A stretch of 64,000 nt of DNA from Prosthecobacter gellanilyticus (GTDB taxonomy: Bacteria; Verrucomicrobiota; Verrucomicrobiia; Verrucomicrobiales; Verrucomicrobiaceae): the NCBI RefSeq assembly GCF_007992435.1, contig NZ_BKAG01000027.1, positions 27,671-91,670 of the forward strand, given 5' to 3'. The notes under the pieces are model-generated. The model saw only the letters and a list, made by a program, of their open reading frames with translations. It did not search any database and was not told where the DNA came from. This document shows, piece after piece, positions 52,230-63,400 of the stretch. The first letter of the stretch is position 1. Each line of letters begins with the position of its first letter. Both the position numbers and the translations under genes were made by a program.

Positions 52230-55229
52230 TCAGTAGGCGGGTTTGATGTCGATGGAGCCGCTGCTGATCAGGCTACTGCTGGGCACGGGAGCCAGGAAGA
52301 AGCCGCTGGCCGTGTCCAGGGGCTGGAAGACGGCCCCCTTGAATGGCGTGGGCTTCTCCGTACTCATCTGGTAGGTGCCAGTGAAGAAGCCAGTGGCCGG
52401 GGCGAACTTCAGGGTCACCTTCACAGTGGGGTTCAGCGGCAGGGCGATGCGGTTATCCTCCAGCAGGCGGAAGACCTGGGTGGCGCCGTTGACGAGCATG
52501 CCTGGGCCTTTAATCAGGATATCTGCCGCGCCCTGGGTTTCCCGCACGGCATGGATGATGGGATTGCGCTTGCTATAGACATACTGGCAGGCATCAACGC
52601 TGGTCGCTTGGCGAAAGCCACTTTTGAAGGTCTTGTCCGTCGGCACCGGTTCCTTGAACCAGGTCAGGTCAGATGAGAAAACGTTGTTCGTGAAGTCAGG
52701 CACATCAATGAACATGTCAGAGCAGAGGCTGCCCTTGCCTTTGTAGAGGGGGACAAAAAGCGGGAGCATGTCGTAACCGCCGATCTGGCCTGCGGCGGTC
52801 ACGAGGGTGTCGTCCGCCAGGACGCCGGTGATCTTCACATCCCCCTTGATGCCGACGGTGATCGAGAGGAAGCCGTCCGCTTTAGGCACGTCACCCACGG
52901 CATTGGGCAGGCGGTTAATCCGCGCCGTCAGGGTGAAGGGCTTCTCATTCATCTCCACCGTGCCGCCGAAGATGATGCGCCAGGCCTGGATGTCCGCAGT
53001 CTTGCCGCCCATGGATATCAGGCAGCGGATGCGGTTGCCATTGTCGGCATAAAAGAGATTCAGCAGCACGTTCCCGCCCGTCTTGCGGGTGATGGTGACG
53101 GTGGACTTCCCGGCGGCGTTGAAGGTTCCGCTGAAGGGCGCAGTGGCGGAGCTGCCCATCAGCAGGCTGCCGGTGAAGCTGCCGTTCCCGGTGGCGTTGA
53201 TCTTGATCGTGCCAGCCAGCGCCGGGTCATAGGGGAAGACCTGGGAAAGGCCGGTGTAGTTGGCCTTCAGTGGGATGAAGGGCTCGTCATCCGCGATGTT
53301 CACGGTCGCGAGTGACAGGCCAAAAGCAACATCCGGGCTGGCGTTGGTGAGCCTTACCTGGAAGGTCTCCTCCCCCTCAAACCGGCGGTCTTGGTAGATC
53401 GGGATGCTGATCGTGGCGGTCGTGGCCCCATCGACAAAGTTCACTAGCGTGTAGGTACCCGCATAATCATCGCTACTGGCACTGCCGTTGAGGGTGAAAA
53501 GGTAGCACGATACCGGTGCCGGCACCGCCCCGCTGATGGTGCCAACATTGCATGTGAGGGTGATGCTGGCGTTGATCCCTCCCTCAGTGGCGTTGAACGT
53601 GGTGCTGCCGAGGCTGATCACACTGGGCACGAAATCCGTCAATTGCTGCCAGTTTAGTTTCACGGCCTGCTCATCCATGGTCGAGATGCTGATGCGGTAT
53701 GTCGCGCCATTGATCACTGGGAAGGTGCAGCGAGCCGGGTCGGCATGGCTGCCACTGACCACATTGAGGTTTTCCAGGTCATTGTTGTTTGCCACGGTAA
53801 GAGTCGTCGCGTTGGCGCTGCCGTTCGTGTCAAAGCGCATCACGCCGGTGAAGGTGGCCGTCCAAGAGTACCAGATGGACCGGGTATTATTGTTGGCATT
53901 GAGTTCCACTTCCTCAATGCTGGCCTCGTAGGTGTAGGCGCTGAGACTGCCACTGGCACCCGTGATGACCTGCGCGTCGGCAAAGTCGTCGTTGGCCGGC
54001 TTGTTCACCATCAACCAGTTCAGCTCCAGAGGCCCAGGGGCGCCATAGCTCGGGACAGCCAGGCGGACACGGTAAGTCGTGCCGCTGGTGACGTTGATCT
54101 TCACCAAGCTCTCGCCATAATCGGAGTGGGGGGATTGATCATTGGAGCCGATCAGCGTCAGGTCATTCACGGCGGTGCCGGTATAGATGTTTAGCAGCGT
54201 ATCCAGCTCAGAGCCATGGGTGTCAAAGACCACCTTGCCCGTGGCTGGGGCCACCCAGGAATACCAGATGGACTTCAGCCCGCCGCCAGGCTCATCCACC
54301 TCTATGGTGGAGACGGTGTTATCGCCAGTGATCGTGCCTGAGGCACCCGTGATGGCTGTGGCAGCAGCGAAGTTGTCATTCACCGCAGTTGGCGTGATGC
54401 TCCAATTTAACACGGTTGGCAAAGTGACGCCGCTGCTGTAGCTCCCCACACGCACATAATACTGGCTGCCACTGGTCACCACAAACTCCACCTGGCTCTC
54501 ATAGCCGGAGACGCCATAGCCATTGTCGCTTGAGACGATGGAAGCTAGGCTGTTCAGCGTCGTGCCCTGATAGATGAGCAGTGTGGTGTCGTTGCTTGAA
54601 CCGATGGTGTCTACCGTGGCTAGGCCACTGCTGGCTGGCGTCCAGATGTACCAGATGGACTTATTGCCAAGGGTAGTCTCACCGGATTCCAAAGTTGCGG
54701 CTACCATCTCTTCAGTCAGCGTCCCCGTGTCACCTGGGAGCGCCTGCGCAGCGGCGAAGTTGTCATTCGCCGGTTGGCTGACCAGTGTCCAGCGCAGCAT
54801 CGTGGGGGCTCCCGGATGGCTGAGGGCGTAACTGCCGATTTTGATCCAGTAAATGGTGCCGCTGGTCACGGGGAGAATGATCAGGCTTTCGCTGCCTCCC
54901 CCGCTCCCATCATCCGTCGCCAGCGTGGTCAGTTCATTCACCGCAGTGCCTGTGTAGATGCCCAGCATCGTGTCAAAGCCCGACCCAATCGTGTCAAAGG
55001 TGACACTGCCAGTCGCAGGAGCCGTCCACGAATACCAGATCGAACGATAGCGCAGGGAGGGCTCGAATGTTTCCAGCGTAGCGTCCACATTGGTGCCCGC
55101 CTGGGTGCCAGTGTTTCCGGTGATGACTGCCGCCGAGGCGAAGTTGTCATTGGCGGGAGGAGCGGCCTGTAAACTTGGCATCCAGAGGGCAGACAGTGCT
55201 GCGCAGGTAAAGATGTGTTTGAATTTCAT
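52230..55229 (-). CDS. Secreted protein with four PANDNFA-type repeats and a Calx-beta domain
   Basis: The 999-residue protein has a signal peptide (MKFKHIFTCAALSALWMPSL to about residue 23). Four repeats of ~130 residues follow, each beginning with a variant of PANDNFAAA, then ITGxxGT, and SIWYSWTAPATG, with GxxxDTxLxIYTG and a later Y-x-(V/I)-R-(V/L) strand. They resemble pre-peptidase C-terminal (PPC)-like beta sandwiches. Residues ~545-660 are a Calx-beta domain (TTFNATEGGINASITLTCNV to NIADDEPF). The C-terminal ~330 residues are beta-rich and unassigned. It is probably cell-surface or extracellular; no catalytic motif is visible. Confidence 0.85.
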   Translation of the reverse strand: MKFKHIFTCAALSALWMPSLQAAPPANDNFASAAVITGNTGTQAGTNVDATLETFEPSLRYRSIWYSWTAPATGSVTFDTIGSGFDTMLGIYTGTAVNELTTLATDDGSGGGSESLIILPVTSGTIYWIKIGSYALSHPGAPTMLRWTLVSQPANDNFAAAQALPGDTGTLTEEMVAATLESGETTLGNKSIWYIWTPASSGLATVDTIGSSNDTTLLIYQGTTLNSLASIVSSDNGYGVSGYESQVEFVVTSGSQYYVRVGSYSSGVTLPTVLNWSITPTAVNDNFAAATAITGASGTITGDNTVSTIEVDEPGGGLKSIWYSWVAPATGKVVFDTHGSELDTLLNIYTGTAVNDLTLIGSNDQSPHSDYGESLVKINVTSGTTYRVRLAVPSYGAPGPLELNWLMVNKPANDDFADAQVITGASGSLSAYTYEASIEEVELNANNNTRSIWYSWTATFTGVMRFDTNGSANATTLTVANNNDLENLNVVSGSHADPARCTFPVINGATYRISISTMDEQAVKLNWQQLTDFVPSVISLGSTTFNATEGGINASITLTCNVGTISGAVPAPVSCYLFTLNGSASSDDYAGTYTLVNFVDGATTATISIPIYQDRRFEGEETFQVRLTNASPDVAFGLSLATVNIADDEPFIPLKANYTGLSQVFPYDPALAGTIKINATGNGSFTGSLLMGSSATAPFSGTFNAAGKSTVTITRKTGGNVLLNLFYADNGNRIRCLISMGGKTADIQAWRIIFGGTVEMNEKPFTLTARINRLPNAVGDVPKADGFLSITVGIKGDVKITGVLADDTLVTAAGQIGGYDMLPLFVPLYKGKGSLCSDMFIDVPDFTNNVFSSDLTWFKEPVPTDKTFKSGFRQATSVDACQYVYSKRNPIIHAVRETQGAADILIKGPGMLVNGATQVFRLLEDNRIALPLNPTVKVTLKFAPATGFFTGTYQMSTEKPTPFKGAVFQPLDTASGFFLAPVPSSSLISSGSIDIKPAY

Positions 55230-55385
55230 GGGCTGGCTTGATGGTAGGCTTGGGAGTCAGGTGCTGAGTGCCTTACTTTGCGGAGAGAGGGGGGATGCGT
55301 CATCTCCCCCTGATAACTACAGGTCTGGCAGCGGGGCGACACAGAAATTCTGAGCAGAGAGAACGACCTTTTAGAAGAGGCCGCC

Positions 55386-55565
55386 ATGATCCTCGGCACC
55401 GAACCCCTGGCAACTCCGCACAAAATGATCTTCAGAGCGGTGAAGGATGGACTCACCCTTGAACGCATTGCGACGGCACTCAATCTTCGCGTCAAAGACA
55501 TCCGAGACAGTCTTCGCCTCCTGGATGGCATTGATGAAGAAGTGGCAGACATGCTCAAAGACCGG
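55386..55565 (+). pseudogene. ParB/RepB-type partition protein fragment
   Basis: The frame encodes MIFRAVKDGLTLERIATALN followed by LRVKDIRDSLRLLDGIDEEV and ADMLKDR. This matches the helix-turn-helix region of plasmid-type ParB/RepB partition proteins. Both the upstream N-terminal domain and the downstream part (after LKDRH) are missing; the frame is interrupted where a transposase-like sequence begins. It is a gene fragment, probably from a plasmid or mobile element. Confidence 0.65.
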
Positions 55566-55854
55566 CATCAAGAAAAAGAAGATTACTGGCAGCCCAGAGA
55601 AAAGCCTCGTCTCCACCTCCTACATTGAGCGCCAGAACCTGACGATGCGCATGTCTATGCGTCGGTTCACACGCCTCACGAATGCCTTCTCCAAGAAGAT
55701 CGAGAACCCCATGGCGGCAATCTCGCTCCATTACATGCACTACAACTTCTGCAGCGTTCATTAGACTCTCCGTCTCACTCCTCCCATGCAGGCCGGAATC
55801 TCAGATCACGTCTAGAACATTGAAGAGGTGATTGCGCTCCTCGGGGAAAAATGA
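55566..55854 (+). pseudogene. IS1-type transposase C-terminal remnant with two in-frame stops
   Basis: Reading the frame of 55447 gives STSYIERQNLTMRMSMRRFT, then RLTNAFSKKIENPMAAISLH and YMHYNF, the conserved C-terminal part of IS1-family transposases. After TAG at 55762 the frame continues with TLRLTPPMQAGISDHV, a second TAG, and NIEEVIALLGEK, ending at TGA 55852. The family has Gln or Lys and Trp at the two stop positions, so these are point mutations. The catalytic N-terminal part is missing. Confidence 0.8.
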
Positions 55855-56218
55855 AGCTATACCACTACCCACTCATGGATCAAACCCCCAAGCAAGACCA
55901 AGGGCCTTCCGCATCATATCGAAGGGTTGGCGAGCCTTAGCGAGCCTACCCTGGAAGCCTGCCGAACATCCGTCTCTCCCACGTCGGACCCCAACGTGGG
56001 TCCCGCATCTCTCAATGAGGCCTCGTTTCTTCCCGTGATCTGGCACCTTCTAGGGGGCTGCCATCCCATTCTTGGAATCCACTGGCCATCTGAGTTGCAC
56101 GGTCCGTCTGGGCGCACTCACCGCCACTTGTGAAGCGGGCGAGGGTGTTTAGTCGATTAGCGTCACTCACAAATGATGCTGACAAGGCTGGCAGATCATC
56201 CCATCTTCCAAAGGAACA
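55855..56218. other. Intergenic stretch with short palindromes
   Basis: About 360 bp with no convincing gene. A hairpin CCCACGT/ACGTGGG lies near 55978-56001, and GGCGAGCC/GCGAGCC repeats near 55928. It is probably repeat debris adjoining the dead transposase. Confidence 0.5.
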
Positions 56219-56695
56219 ATGCACCATTCACTCTCCAGGTTCCCCCACATCGAGTTCTCTCGCGAAGCGGTGAGCAAGCGGGCAAAGGAGACGAAAGCGA
56301 TCATTGGCGAACTTGTCCTCGTTGCGAAGCATCCTGATGGAGAACATCGCTTGTATCGAAATGAAAAGACCGATGAATACTGGCAGTATGCATCTGCGTG
56401 GAACTGGGGTGCCAAAGCCTACTGCTTTATTGTTCCTGAGATCGAAGTCGAGGATTGGAAAGCTCAGCGATATGTCGACCCAGATGAGATGATCGTTTTT
56501 GTCGGATCACTTCAGCAGTTTCTGGCAGTTCCCGCTAATCGTCGAATTCCAGAACTCTTGAAGCATGTCCGTATGCTCCAATCTATCAGAACGATGCCCT
56601 CGGATCCTGAGGGGCGGTGGTTCGGACCCTACTTGAAAGAGAACGTCATTCCGGATTTTGACCGCATCAGTGCTTCCAATGCACACGAGGCGTAA
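56219..56695 (+). CDS. Hypothetical protein
   Basis: The 158-residue protein (MHHSLSRFPHIEFSREAVSK) has no signal peptide. IIGELVLVAKHPDGEHRLYR followed by NEKTDEYWQY faintly resembles the LYRDPxDGRYWE pattern of Imm27-type immunity proteins, but this is weak. Base composition is more AT-rich than neighbours (many ATT, GAA and AAA codons), consistent with recent arrival. It starts next to the graveyard of mobile fragments. No firm family assignment. Confidence 0.65.
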   Translation: MHHSLSRFPHIEFSREAVSKRAKETKAIIGELVLVAKHPDGEHRLYRNEKTDEYWQYASAWNWGAKAYCFIVPEIEVEDWKAQRYVDPDEMIVFVGSLQQFLAVPANRRIPELLKHVRMLQSIRTMPSDPEGRWFGPYLKENVIPDFDRISASNAHEA

Positions 56696-56718
56696 CATTA
56701 ACTCCCAAACTTGCCTCT

Positions 56719-57465
56719 ATGAAACCCATCCTCCCATCTGTTCTCTTCATGCTGGTAATTGGAAGTGCTCCTCTAAACTTTGCCGAGGACGCCAAGGGAA
56801 CCACATTAACAGCCCAACCAAAAGTGCCGAAAGTCTACACCGTGCCCGATGACAGCCTTTCGCCCGACGGCCATTATGGCGTCACCGTGCCCACAACCGA
56901 TGAAGTGCCGGAGAATGAAGGAAAGAACAGCCTCATCGAGGTGAAGACCGGACGAGTGCTGGCAGACCTGCAGACCAAGTTCGTGGCCTGGACCCGGCGC
57001 AATCATGGTGAGCCTCAGCCCGCACGCTGGTCGAAAGACGGATCTCTTTTGTTGTGGGAAGCTTCGGGCAAGTGGTCTCCCGCAGCCATCACGCTTGTGA
57101 AGATCGAGAAGGGTGCTGTGCTCTGGCAGATCGATGTCCTGAAAGCCGCCGAACAGGAGATCCTGAAAGCCACTCAAAAAGCCAAGCCAAAGCAGTATGC
57201 GAAGGCCAAGAAGGAGAACGAGGGCAGCGGCGCGGCCTATCCGGAAGGATTCACCGTGGATGTGAAGACGGAGGAGAAGTCGCTGGAGATACCGCTTTGG
57301 ATCAGCGTGATCCTGACCTCCAATCCAAAAGGGATCGAAGGCGTGGACGCCCTGGAGTCCTACTTGCTCGGCACCGTGGATGAGACCGGCAAATTCACCG
57401 TGAAAGAGTTTGGCTTCGAGCTGCCCAAGTCACCGCACTTTGTGGACAGTGACACTTTTCATTAG
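56719..57465 (+). CDS. Secreted hypothetical protein
   Basis: The 248-residue protein has a signal peptide (MKPILPSVLFMLVIGSAPLN). The mature part includes DDSLSPDGHYGVTVPTTDEV, ARWSKDGSLLLWEASGKWSP and WQIDVLKAAEQEILKATQKA. The SPDG and WSKDGSLLLW segments resemble single blades of beta-propeller proteins, but only one or two are present. A Lys-rich helix lies near residues 145-170. I do not recognise a family. It converges with the giant metalloprotease gene, with 10 bp between stops. Confidence 0.72.
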   Translation: MKPILPSVLFMLVIGSAPLNFAEDAKGTTLTAQPKVPKVYTVPDDSLSPDGHYGVTVPTTDEVPENEGKNSLIEVKTGRVLADLQTKFVAWTRRNHGEPQPARWSKDGSLLLWEASGKWSPAAITLVKIEKGAVLWQIDVLKAAEQEILKATQKAKPKQYAKAKKENEGSGAAYPEGFTVDVKTEEKSLEIPLWISVILTSNPKGIEGVDALESYLLGTVDETGKFTVKEFGFELPKSPHFVDSDTFH

Positions 57466-57475
57466 ACCGGTTCTC

Positions 57476-60400
57476 TCACGGCCGCGTGACTCGCACGCGC
57501 ATAAAACAGCGTTCATAGCCCGCCGGGGTCACGCTGGCGCGCACCGTTTGAATGCCGCCGCTGGTGCTGAGAACTTGTTCGGTGACGCCGCTGGTGCTCC
57601 AGGCACCCAGGCCCGCGCTCCATTCGACGGCGTAGACGAGATCCGGGGCGCTTGCAGGTCGTGTGTAAACGAGGTGGCACTGGCCGCCGGAGTTTTCGGC
57701 GTGAGGGAGATCGCCGTTTGAGCTGCCCTGCGCATCCAGAGCCAGGGCGTATTCGAGGAGATTGATGATGCCATCTCCCTCGGGGTCCGCATTGTCACCA
57801 GCGATGGCGGGATTGCTGGCGTTCGCGCCAAACTCAGCTGCGCGCCAGTCATAGATGGGACTCGTGGCGGTGATGGTCACATCATCAAGCGTGCGCACCT
57901 CGCCGTCATCGATGATCAATCGGTAAACATAGGTGCCGGGCTGGGTGACGGTGGAGATCGTGGTGGCCGCATTGCCGAAGGTGCTGGCCGCAGGTCCGCT
58001 GATCTGGGTCCAGACGGCGGTGGCGCCAGCGGTCATGGCATCGTCATTGAGAGTGCCATTGAGCGGGATCGTCATGGCCTGGGGCAGCATCACGCTGGTA
58101 TCGGCTCCGGCACTCACAAAAGCGCCCACATTTTCCGTCACGCCGGTGATGCTGATGTTGTCGATCAAGGCCAGGTTCAGCCGCGTGGTGCTGGCAGACA
58201 TGACGGCAGGTCCGGCGAGGATGTCCGTCCCCATGGCGATGGTCTGGGTGCTGCCGCGCTGGGTCCAGTTGACGCCGTCCGGTGAATCAAAGGCGGAGAA
58301 GGAACTGCCGCTGCGGACCAGCCGCACCCAGTAACCGGGTGAGAGGCCGCTGGTGGTCGTGCTGGAACCAGTGCTGCTGGTGCTGGTGCGATACTGGAAG
58401 GCGCTCAGGTTGCCATTGATCGGCGCCATGAACATGGAGGCAAACCGGGAGCCGGCGGCGGTGCTCTCACGCAGCATGATGCCGATGCGTGCCGCGCTGG
58501 AACTGAAGGTGGTGCTGCGCACGCGGGCGGTGAAGCTGCTGTTGCCGCTGAGCGGGCGATGACGCAGGAGGAAGTTGTCAGAGGTGCTGGAGAGCAGGTT
58601 CCCGCCGCCGACCAGAAGATGCGTTCCGTTTTGCGTCACACCGGCTCCGGGGAGCGTGGGGCTGTTGATGTTCGCATTCGTCCAGGGCGCGACTGCCACG
58701 CCCACGGCGAGCGTCACCTCCGCCTGCGAGGTCTGCGTTCCGTCATTCGCTGTTAGGCGCAGTGTGTAGGTGCCATTGGCGGAGAATGTGGCCGTGGTCG
58801 TGGTGGCGGAAGCATCGGCAAACGCGGCGGTGCCCGGGCCGCTCACCTGGGTCCACAGGCTGGTGACCGCTCCATCATCGCTGACCATGCCGGCAAGCTG
58901 CAGCGTGGTGCCCGCAGGCACGCCAGGTGAAGCGCCTCGCGGGGAGAGGATGGCGGTGAACGGCGCATCATTGGCGGAAGCATCACCAATAGACATGGAA
59001 ACACTGGCACGGGGTCCAGGAAGAAAGTTTCCGGAGCCTGCCAGACTAACCATCAATGTTTCAGCGGCTTCACTCAGCGCATCGGTGGAGGCTGTGACCA
59101 CGCGGTCCACACTGGCGCTGCCAGCGGGGATGGTGATGGAGGTGGGAATGCTGGTGACGTCCGTGCCATTCGTGGCAGTGCCGCTGAAGGCCAGAGGCAC
59201 GGCCAGTGCCTGCGTCGTGGGGCCGCTGCGCGTGATGCGGAAGGTGGCAGTGTCCGCCGTGCCCTCATGCATGAAGGGGTCCACGATCTCCAGGTTCACG
59301 CGCGGCTCGTTGTCGGTGATCAGGACGCTGTGCTGCGTGGCATTGCTGGTGAGGATCGCATTCGTGGCATTGCGTAGCTGCACCACGAAGGCCTCGGGAT
59401 CCTCGGGCACTTCATCATCCCGAATCGTGAAGGGGATCTGCTTTTGTGTTTCACCCGGTGCGAAGGTGAGGACGCCGACAGGCAGCGTAAAGTCCACCCC
59501 GCTGCCGAGCGCGCTGGCGGTGAGCACCCCATATTCCACGGAGCTGGTGTCCGTGGTGGTGCCGGTGCGGCTGACATGGATCACGCCTGCGCCCGAGGCT
59601 TCGTCCACCGTCGTGCTCACGCTGGCAAAGGCGAGATTGCTGGTGAAGCCGGAATCATTGTCGGTGATCAGCAGCGTGGTGCTGGCCACTTCCACACCGT
59701 AGTTTGCGATGGAGTTCACGGTCATGGTCACGCTCTCCACGCCTTCGGCCAGCGTGTCTTCGATCGGCACCACATCCACAAAGGCTCCCGAACTGCCCGC
59801 GGCGATGCTGGCCGTGCCGCTGAGCGCGGTGTAGTCAGTGCCTGGTGTGGCCGTGCCGCTGATGCTGTAGCTCACGCTCAAGGCGCTCGTCGTGGAGCCC
59901 GTGCGGCTGAGGTAAAAACGGCTGGCGGCGTTCTCGGCTGTGCTCAGCGCATTCACGGAAACATTCACCGTGGGCTTGTCATCATCACGAATCACGGCGG
60001 TGATGCTGTTCTGCACATCCACCGTGTAAGACGCGCTCGGCGTGAGCGTGATGACGACAGTTTCCGCATCCTCCAGCAGCGCATCATTCACCGGTATGAT
60101 GCTGACGTTGGAAGTGTTGTTCTTGCTGATCAAGAGGCTGCCGGCCAGCGCGGTGAAATCACTGCCTGAGGTGGCCGTGCCGGTGACGGTGTAGTTCACA
60201 GTGATGTTCCCCGTGCCAGTGCCGCTGGTGGTGATGCGGAAGGATCCAGCATCTGTTTCAGTGATCACGCCATCGAGCAGGTTGATGGCCACGAGCGGCA
60301 GGTCGCTGTCGTCATTGATGTTGACGGTCGCGCGATGGGTGGCGCCGGCGCCGAGTTGATAAGCATTGGAACTGCGCAACTGCACGATCACATCCTGGGT

Positions 60401-63400
60401 GGGCTCACCGAGCGCGTCATTGATGGGCAGCACATCCTCCGTGACAGTGCTGGAGCCGGCGGCGAAGCTGACGACGCCACTCAGCGCCTGATAGTCCACA
60501 CCATGCGTGGCCAGCCCGCTGATGCCGTAATGAGCGATGAGCGGAAGCGTGAGGTCGCCCGTGCGGGTGAAGGTGAAGCGGCCGGGATCTCCGTTCTCGT
60601 TGGCGGTGGCATCCGTGGCGGTGACGGAGACGGTGTTGATGTCGTCATCGACCAGCTTGGCCGTGGCGCTGCTCGGCGTGCCCACCACATATCCGGTGCC
60701 CGTGCTGAGATTGAGCGAGATGTTTTCCAGCCCCTCCACCGCGCTGTCATCCGTGGGAGTAAGCGTGATCGTGGCGCTGCTGCTGCCAGATGGAATGGTT
60801 ACAAAGTTGGTTGGGCTGATCGTGTAATCCGTGCCACTAAGGGCCATGCCAGCACCGGTGGTGACGGCGTAGTTCACATTGATGGAGGCAGCTGTGGAGC
60901 CTGCGCGGGTGACGGTGAACTGGATCGTGTCCGAAGCATTGTTCTCAACGGCCTCAGGATCGTTCACCACGATGCTGACGCGCGGATTCGCCGTGTCCTG
61001 ATCCAGGATGGTAAAGACGGCCGTCTGTGGGCCTGACGGGATGTAACCCGGCGCATTGATGAGTGAAACCGCAAAGGTCTCCGGCCCCTCGCTGCTCGAA
61101 TCTGTGGCGGCTGTCAGTGTGAGGTCCACAAACCCGCTGCCCGCAGGAATGGTAAAAAGTTCCAGCGGAGAGGCCGTGGTGGTGTCCGGTGTGGTGGAGA
61201 GGGAGTAATCACTGATGTAACCCGCGGCTCCCTGGAGGTCGGTGGCCACCACCAGGGCCGCAGTGGCGCTGCCAGTGCGGCTGATACGCAGGGTGGCGGT
61301 GTCCGAGGCATTGTCCTCCGTCAGTTCAGCATCAATGGCCTCCACCATCACACGTGGCAGATTGGGCGTGGCCGTCCAGTTGGCACCAGTGATGCCCGCC
61401 GAGGCGATCGTGGCGGGATTCGTGAAACCAGCGGTGAAGGAATATCCAGCCTCCAAGGCGGCCACGGTCACGGCGCCGTTGGCGAGATTGGTGATGCGAT
61501 AGAGGCCATCACTATCGGTTAGGCCGCCGCGCCAGGAGCCAGTGGCCTGACCATTGGACATGCGGATGCCGGAAAGAGGCGCGCTGCCATCCATCACGTA
61601 ACCTTCAATGTAATAAGTGGAGGGCGTTCCCACGGTGATGAGCAGACTCTTGGTGATGCTGCCACCCTTCATGTCACTCACCGTGCACTGCACATTGTAG
61701 TAGCCCGCCGCAGTGTAGGTCTTGGTCTGGGTGGAGGCGTTGTTGATGCTGAAAGTGGGGCTGTAGAGAGTGCCGCTCACAGGATCCCCGAAGGTCCAGG
61801 CATAGGCCAGCGTGTCACCATCCGAATCCGTGGCAGTGACGGTCAGGTTGATGGCGCCGTTAACTGCAGGTGTGCTGGTGCTGGCGGTGAGGGAATCAAT
61901 CGTGGGCACCTGGTTGCCCGTGAAGCTGCCGGTGTTCACCACCACATCCAGAGACTCAGGTGTGGTGCCGCCTTTGCTGATGGGCGTGATGTGCACACCC
62001 GCGGCCGTGTCTGAGTAGGTGCGGCCCATGGCAAGCGCTGAGTCCGTGCGGTCATCGGGTGAACCTGGAGTCATGTCGAGCAGTTGCGTGCCTAGGTTGC
62101 TGCCGCGCGTGGTGCCATTATCCTGGCCGCTGCCATTGCCCCAGGGGCTCCAGTTGAGGGTGGCGCCGCTCATGAACCAGGGGTTGGTGTTGTGCCGCTG
62201 GCGGAACTCCACCCAGTAATCACGATCCGTGTCCTTGGCGACCTTCAGGCCATATCTCCGCGCAGGATCCTGGTTCACCTGATCCGTTTGAAAGATGCGG
62301 TAAGTGCCGCTGGCGAGAGCTGTGTGATAGGTCTCCGGCGTGAGCCACTGCAGCTGGTCCTTCATGCTGGCATTGAAGTGCCCGCCGCTGCCGCTGTTGC
62401 CCATGACATCCAGCACATGACCGTATTCCACATTGGCTCCCGGGCCGATGATGCTGGCACCGTTGGTGTTCCAGGAGTTGCTGTGCCAGACGCCCACGTT
62501 ATGGCCAAACTCATGCTCAAAAGTGCCGATGGAGGTGCTTTTGAGCCAGGTGTTGCCACCCCCCACGCTGCCCAGTCCGCCGAAGCTGCCCGGACCGCCG
62601 GTGTAGATGCAGACAAAGTGCTGGTAATCATCCGTCGGATATCCCAGCGCACGCGCTGCCTCGCGGGCATCACTCATGATGGGGTTGTTGCTGCCGGTGG
62701 TGTTGTAATCCTGGATATACCAGGCCTCCGACCTTGGCATAACCAAGATTGGCGTGACCGTGCCGAGGAAGCTGCAGCGGCCGTAGGAGCTCTCCTGAAA
62801 ATAGTCGGTCAGTGATTTGCAGTTGGCCCAGGCATCTTTCTCTGTCTGCACTTCCTGCAGGCGGTCCGGGAAAGAAACGCGCATGTAGATGAACTTGCGC
62901 AAACCCGTGCTGGTGGTGCGGGTGATGGGCAGCGTGCCGGTGGGAGTGCTGGGACCGCCCGTGTTACCTTCACCAGCCACGATCTCGTTCTCATACGCGT
63001 TGATATGAGCACTGGCGCAGAAGTGAATGATCTGGGTGTCCGTCTCCACCGCTGGCGTGTCCTCGGTGATGGGCTCAGGACTCGGCGGCATGGGCAGCGG
63101 CTTCTGTGAGACGGGGCAGACATATTCCTGCTTTTTGTTAGGATCAGGGACCTCGCCTGTTTCCAGCACACGCACGCGATTCTCACTCAGCGCCAGCTCA
63201 CGGTCGACAGCAACGCCCCACATCATGGCATTCGGCGTTGTTGGTTGGGCCGCACGCTTGCCGTACACGTGAGCGCGCAGTTCCTGGTCGTTGAGGGTGG
63301 CGAAGCGGCGCACGCGCGGCTCGGAGGGATCACTGTCCGGAGAAACCGCGAGCACTTCATACAGGCCGCGTCCGCTGATGCGCTGCTCGAGCCTCTCCAC

